Part shown: in pieces, positions 4,794 to 6,755 of the stretch | Position numbering within the stretch: position 1 is the stretch's first letter | How the letters are laid out: each line of letters starts with the position of its first letter | NCBI GenBank assembly: GCA_016188625.1 | Contig: JACPHL010000240.1 | Coordinates: 1 to 6,755, forward strand | Origin: Candidatus Rokuibacteriota bacterium | GTDB taxonomy: Bacteria; Methylomirabilota; Methylomirabilia; Rokubacteriales; JACPHL01 | Direction of reading: 5' to 3' | DNA: 6,755 bases | Program-made: the position numbers and the translations under genes | The notes under the pieces: generated by a model | The model's input: the letters and a program-made list of their open reading frames with translations, nothing else | What the model was told of the DNA's origin: nothing | Database searches by the model: none

Positions 4794-6086
4794 GTGCCCG
4801 AGCCGCTCGACCCGACCGCGCCCGCCTCGACCGGCCGTCCGGCAGCCCGGGGCCGCGGCGACGCCCTCTGGCTGGTCGGACTCTGCGCCTCGCGCCTCTT
4901 CCTCACGCTGGTTTTCGTGAGCTACCCGGCCGTCCTCCCGGTGGTCCAGAAGGCCTGGGGGATGTCCGCGGCAGCGGCCGGGTCGATCTCCTCCGCCTTT
5001 CAGATCGGGTTCGCGCTGTCCCTGGTGGGCTTCTCGAGCCTGGCCGACTGGGTCGGGGCGAAGCGGGTCTACCTCTGGTCGAGCCTGGCGGCGGTCCCGG
5101 CAGCCTTCGCCTTCGCCCTGTTCTCCAGTGGCCACCTCTCGGCGTTCCTCCTCAACGGCCTCCTGGCTCTCTCGCTCGGCGGGATCTACACCCCGGGGCT
5201 CATCCTGATCGCCGACCGCTTCCCCCCTGCCACGCGGGGGCGAGCCACCGGCTTTTTCCTGGCGGCCTCCTCCTCGGGGTACGCCGCCTCGCTCCTCCTG
5301 ACCGGGGCGGTGCTCGGACGCTGGGGGTGGCGGCCCGCGCTCCTCGCCGCGGCGACCGGGCCCCTGGTGGGGGCTCTGATCGCCCTGGGCGTCCTCCGCG
5401 GCACTCCCAACCGGATCCCGCCGCGCCCGGCCGGGGCGGGGTTCACCGGCGAGGTCTTGAGGAACCGCCCCGCCGCGCTGATGATCGCGGGCTACACCTT
5501 CCACTCCTGGGAGCTCCTCGGGATGTTCGCCTGGGCCCCGGCCACGGTCGCCGCGGCGCTGGCGAGCCGCGGGGCGGGCGAGCTCCGCGCCACCGGGCTC
5601 GGGGCCAACCTGGCGGCCCTCTTCCACCTCGCCGGCCTGCTGGCCTCCTCGATCGGCGGCCAGCTCTCGGACCGCTTCGGGCGGACCGCGGTGATCCTGG
5701 CGATGCTCTGGGCGAGCGCCGCCTGCTCCTTCACCTTCGGCTGGCTCGTGGGGGGCCCCCTCTGGCTCCTCCTCCTGGTGGGGCTCCTCTACGGCTTCAC
5801 CGCCATCGGCGACTCGCCGGTCTTCTCGGTCGGGCTGACGGAGGTGGTGCGCCCGCACGTCCTGGGCGCCGCCTTCGGCGTCCGCTCGCTTCTCGGGTTC
5901 GGCGCCGGGGCGGTGGCCCCGCTCGCCTTCGGGGCCGTGCTCGATCTGACCAACGCCGGGGCGCCGTACCGGGTCTGGGGGTGGGCCTACACCCTGCTCG
6001 GCCTGGGCGCCCTCGGCGCCATCGCGACCATGCTCTGGCTCCGGCGCCTCCCGGAGAGCCGGCGGCTCGCGGGGGGCCTCCGGTAG
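4794..6086 (+). CDS. Major facilitator superfamily transporter, 12 TM helices, substrate unknown
   Basis: 430 residues from GTG at 4794, 15 bases after the malate synthase stop, so probably co-transcribed; the ribosome binding site is weak (GGCGGG). After a Pro/Ala-rich cytoplasmic N-terminus (1-23) twelve hydrophobic segments can be drawn, roughly 24-46, 60-80, 92-110, 116-140, 151-172, 180-201, then a central loop 202-225, then 226-255, 267-288, 298-318, 322-345, 356-384 and 393-415. The MFS motif A occurs in both halves: GFSSLADWVGAKR at 79-91 and GGQLSDRFGRT at 288-298. ADRFPPATRGRATGFF (140-155) is the usual sequence between helices 4 and 5. These are inner-membrane secondary carriers, commonly proton-coupled. 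Being next to malate synthase suggests a small organic acid such as a C2 or C4 carboxylate, but this is inference from context; sugar-phosphate, nitrate/cyanate-type or drug export cannot be excluded. No damage is visible. Confidence 0.85.
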   Translation: MPEPLDPTAPASTGRPAARGRGDALWLVGLCASRLFLTLVFVSYPAVLPVVQKAWGMSAAAAGSISSAFQIGFALSLVGFSSLADWVGAKRVYLWSSLAAVPAAFAFALFSSGHLSAFLLNGLLALSLGGIYTPGLILIADRFPPATRGRATGFFLAASSSGYAASLLLTGAVLGRWGWRPALLAAATGPLVGALIALGVLRGTPNRIPPRPAGAGFTGEVLRNRPAALMIAGYTFHSWELLGMFAWAPATVAAALASRGAGELRATGLGANLAALFHLAGLLASSIGGQLSDRFGRTAVILAMLWASAACSFTFGWLVGGPLWLLLLVGLLYGFTAIGDSPVFSVGLTEVVRPHVLGAAFGVRSLLGFGAGAVAPLAFGAVLDLTNAGAPYRVWGWAYTLLGLGALGAIATMLWLRRLPESRRLAGGLR

Positions 6087-6091
6087 ATACT

Positions 6092-6117
6092 CGGAGGGAG
6101 GCGCTGCCCCCCTTCCG
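6092..6117 (+). terminator. Imperfect hairpin just after the MFS gene
   Basis: CGGAGGGAGG at 6092-6101 can pair with CCCCCTTCCG at 6108-6117 around a six-base loop, with one G-T wobble and one mismatch. It begins 5 bases after the MFS stop, a natural place to end the malate synthase-MFS transcript. There is no T-run behind it, so it is not a classical intrinsic terminator, though GC-rich genomes often lack one. Confidence 0.35.
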
Positions 6118-6139
6118 AACCTCCCCCCTTGGGTTGCGT

Positions 6140-6163
6140 CGGCAAAGCCGCCGCTCGGAGCGG
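6140..6163. repeat. Two adjacent small hairpins in the 6087-6305 gap
   Basis: CGGCAAAGCCG (6140-6150, 4 bp stem, AAA loop) is immediately followed by CCGCTCGGAGCGG (6151-6163, 5 bp stem, CGG loop). They abut exactly. They may be part of transcript-end structure between the MFS and GT9 genes or chance palindromes. The gap also holds a 9-base direct repeat CGCGAGCCG at 6174-6182 and 6196-6204. Confidence 0.3.
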
Positions 6164-6250
6164 ACCATCTAACCGCGAGCCGAGGGTCCAGAGGTCGCGA
6201 GCCGCCCGGGGCGTTACTCGGGGAGGCGGGGATCGCGGTGCCCGGTCGGC

Positions 6251-6279
6251 TTGACAGCCCCCGGGGAATGCCCGAGAGT
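6251..6279 (+). promoter_or_regulatory. Weak candidate promoter for the GT9 gene
   Basis: A perfect -35 hexamer TTGACA at 6251-6256 is followed after 17 bases by GAGAGT (6274-6279), which matches the -10 at only 3/6 positions. Initiation would fall near 6286, right at the in-frame ATG of 6288, which would make the message leaderless if that start is used. Confidence 0.3.
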
Positions 6280-6305
6280 GGCAGGCGATGGCGGCGGCTC
6301 CGACC

Positions 6306-6755
6306 ATGAGACGCCTGGTGATCCGCCCCGGCGGCCTCGGCGACCTCCTCCTCACCCTGCCCGCCCTGGCACACCTGGCCGAGCGCCTCCGGGCTGAAAT
6401 CGAGATCGCCGGCGACCCCGCGCGCCTGGCGCTCCTCGCCGGGAGCCCGTACGCGACCCGGTGCCTCTCCCTCGAGGAGCTCGGGCTCCACGCCCTGTTC
6501 ACCCCCGACCCCCCGCCCGAGCTCCTCGCCCGGCTCCGCGCGTACGACGCGATCGTCTCCTGGTTCGGGGCCGGGGATCCCGTTTACCGGGCTCACCTCG
6601 AGGCCCTGGGCCCGCCGGTCGTGATCGCCCGCGGCACCCCGGCCCCCGAGGCCCGGGTCCACGTGAGCCGCCACCTCCTCCTCACCCTCGCCCCCTTGCT
6701 CCCGCCCCCGCCCGAGATCCCGCCGGTGCGCCTCGCCCCGACCGCTCGGGAGCGG
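6306..6755 (+). CDS. Glycosyltransferase family 9 (ADP-heptose:LPS heptosyltransferase-like), N-terminal part
   Basis: The frame is open from ATG at 6306 to the right edge (150 codons, no stop), so the C-terminus is outside the window. The opening MRRLVIRPGGLGDLLLTLPAL is the hallmark N-terminus of GT9 heptosyltransferases: a first beta strand followed by the RPGGLGD loop that helps form the active site at the domain cleft. AGDPARLALLAG (about 35-46), AYDAIVSWFG and HVSRHLLLTLAPL also fit the first Rossmann domain of this GT-B fold. The family transfers heptose or a related sugar from an ADP-sugar to lipopolysaccharide core at the cytoplasmic face of the inner membrane. Which sugar cannot be told. 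The start is uncertain: an in-frame ATG at 6288 adds MAAAPT and neither start has a good Shine-Dalgarno; 6306 is chosen because it fits the family's usual N-terminus. It is separated from the MFS gene by 219 bases and is probably a separate unit. Confidence 0.8.
   Translation, partial: MRRLVIRPGGLGDLLLTLPALAHLAERLRAEIEIAGDPARLALLAGSPYATRCLSLEELGLHALFTPDPPPELLARLRAYDAIVSWFGAGDPVYRAHLEALGPPVVIARGTPAPEARVHVSRHLLLTLAPLLPPPPEIPPVRLAPTARER

Noticed and set aside
3032-6172. A 1046-codon plus-strand open frame beginning with malate synthase
   Set aside because: After the frameshift near 3557 it reads arginine/proline/glycine-rich nonsense in the wrong frame of malate synthase and then of the MFS gene; only the first part is real coding sequence.
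3420-6674. A 1084-codon minus-strand open frame
   Set aside because: It is antisense to malate synthase, MFS and GT9 genes. Long antisense frames without stops are expected with extreme GC at third positions, and the product is low-complexity with no fold motif.
1-6755. CRISPR array, insertion sequence, integrase, toxin-antitoxin or defence genes
   Set aside because: No spaced repeats, terminal inverted repeats, transposase or nuclease motifs were seen in any plausible coding frame.

Overview
The window is very GC-rich, with G or C at most third codon positions and many GTG starts. It carries a lipoprotein with a lipobox and glycine zipper and the start of a family 9 (heptosyltransferase-type) glycosyltransferase, which suggests a Gram-negative, LPS-making bacterium. 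The overall style of the proteins is what I would expect from uncultivated high-GC soil or subsurface lineages such as Rokubacteria/Methylomirabilota or deltaproteobacteria. That placement is an impression, not a demonstrated result.

Layout. 1-238 (+): C-terminal end of a GH63-type glucosidase. 427-828 (+): small glycine-zipper lipoprotein with a strong Shine-Dalgarno. 777-1802 (-): zinc-binding medium-chain dehydrogenase/quinone reductase, convergent with and overlapping the lipoprotein 3' end. 1803-1922: divergent promoter region. 1923-2165 (+): shortened Nudix protein that has lost the Nudix box. 2174-2923 (+): methylmalonyl-CoA epimerase-like protein with two VOC domains. 3092-4778 (+): malate synthase A-like gene split by an apparent one-base frameshift near 3557-3562. 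4794-6086 (+): 12-helix MFS transporter, 15 bases after malate synthase. 6306-6755 (+): start of a GT9 glycosyltransferase that runs off the window. No gene-free stretch exceeds 300 bases. The longest gaps are 6087-6305, 239-426 and 2924-3091.

How the genes fit together. The epimerase and malate synthase both belong to acyl-CoA and C2/C3 carbon assimilation (propionyl-CoA to succinyl-CoA; glyoxylate plus acetyl-CoA to malate). The MFS protein directly behind malate synthase may carry a related small organic acid, but its substrate cannot be read from sequence. The flanking glycosidase, lipoprotein and GT9 genes are unrelated envelope or carbohydrate functions.

I found no mobile element, CRISPR array, toxin-antitoxin pair, defence system or RNA gene, and nothing that amounts to a clearly new system. 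What stands out is damage: within about 3 kb, one gene has lost its catalytic motif (Nudix), one has a C-terminal tail that no longer looks like its family and is read antisense through its neighbour (dehydrogenase), and one is frameshifted (malate synthase). This could be real decay or uncorrected assembly error.
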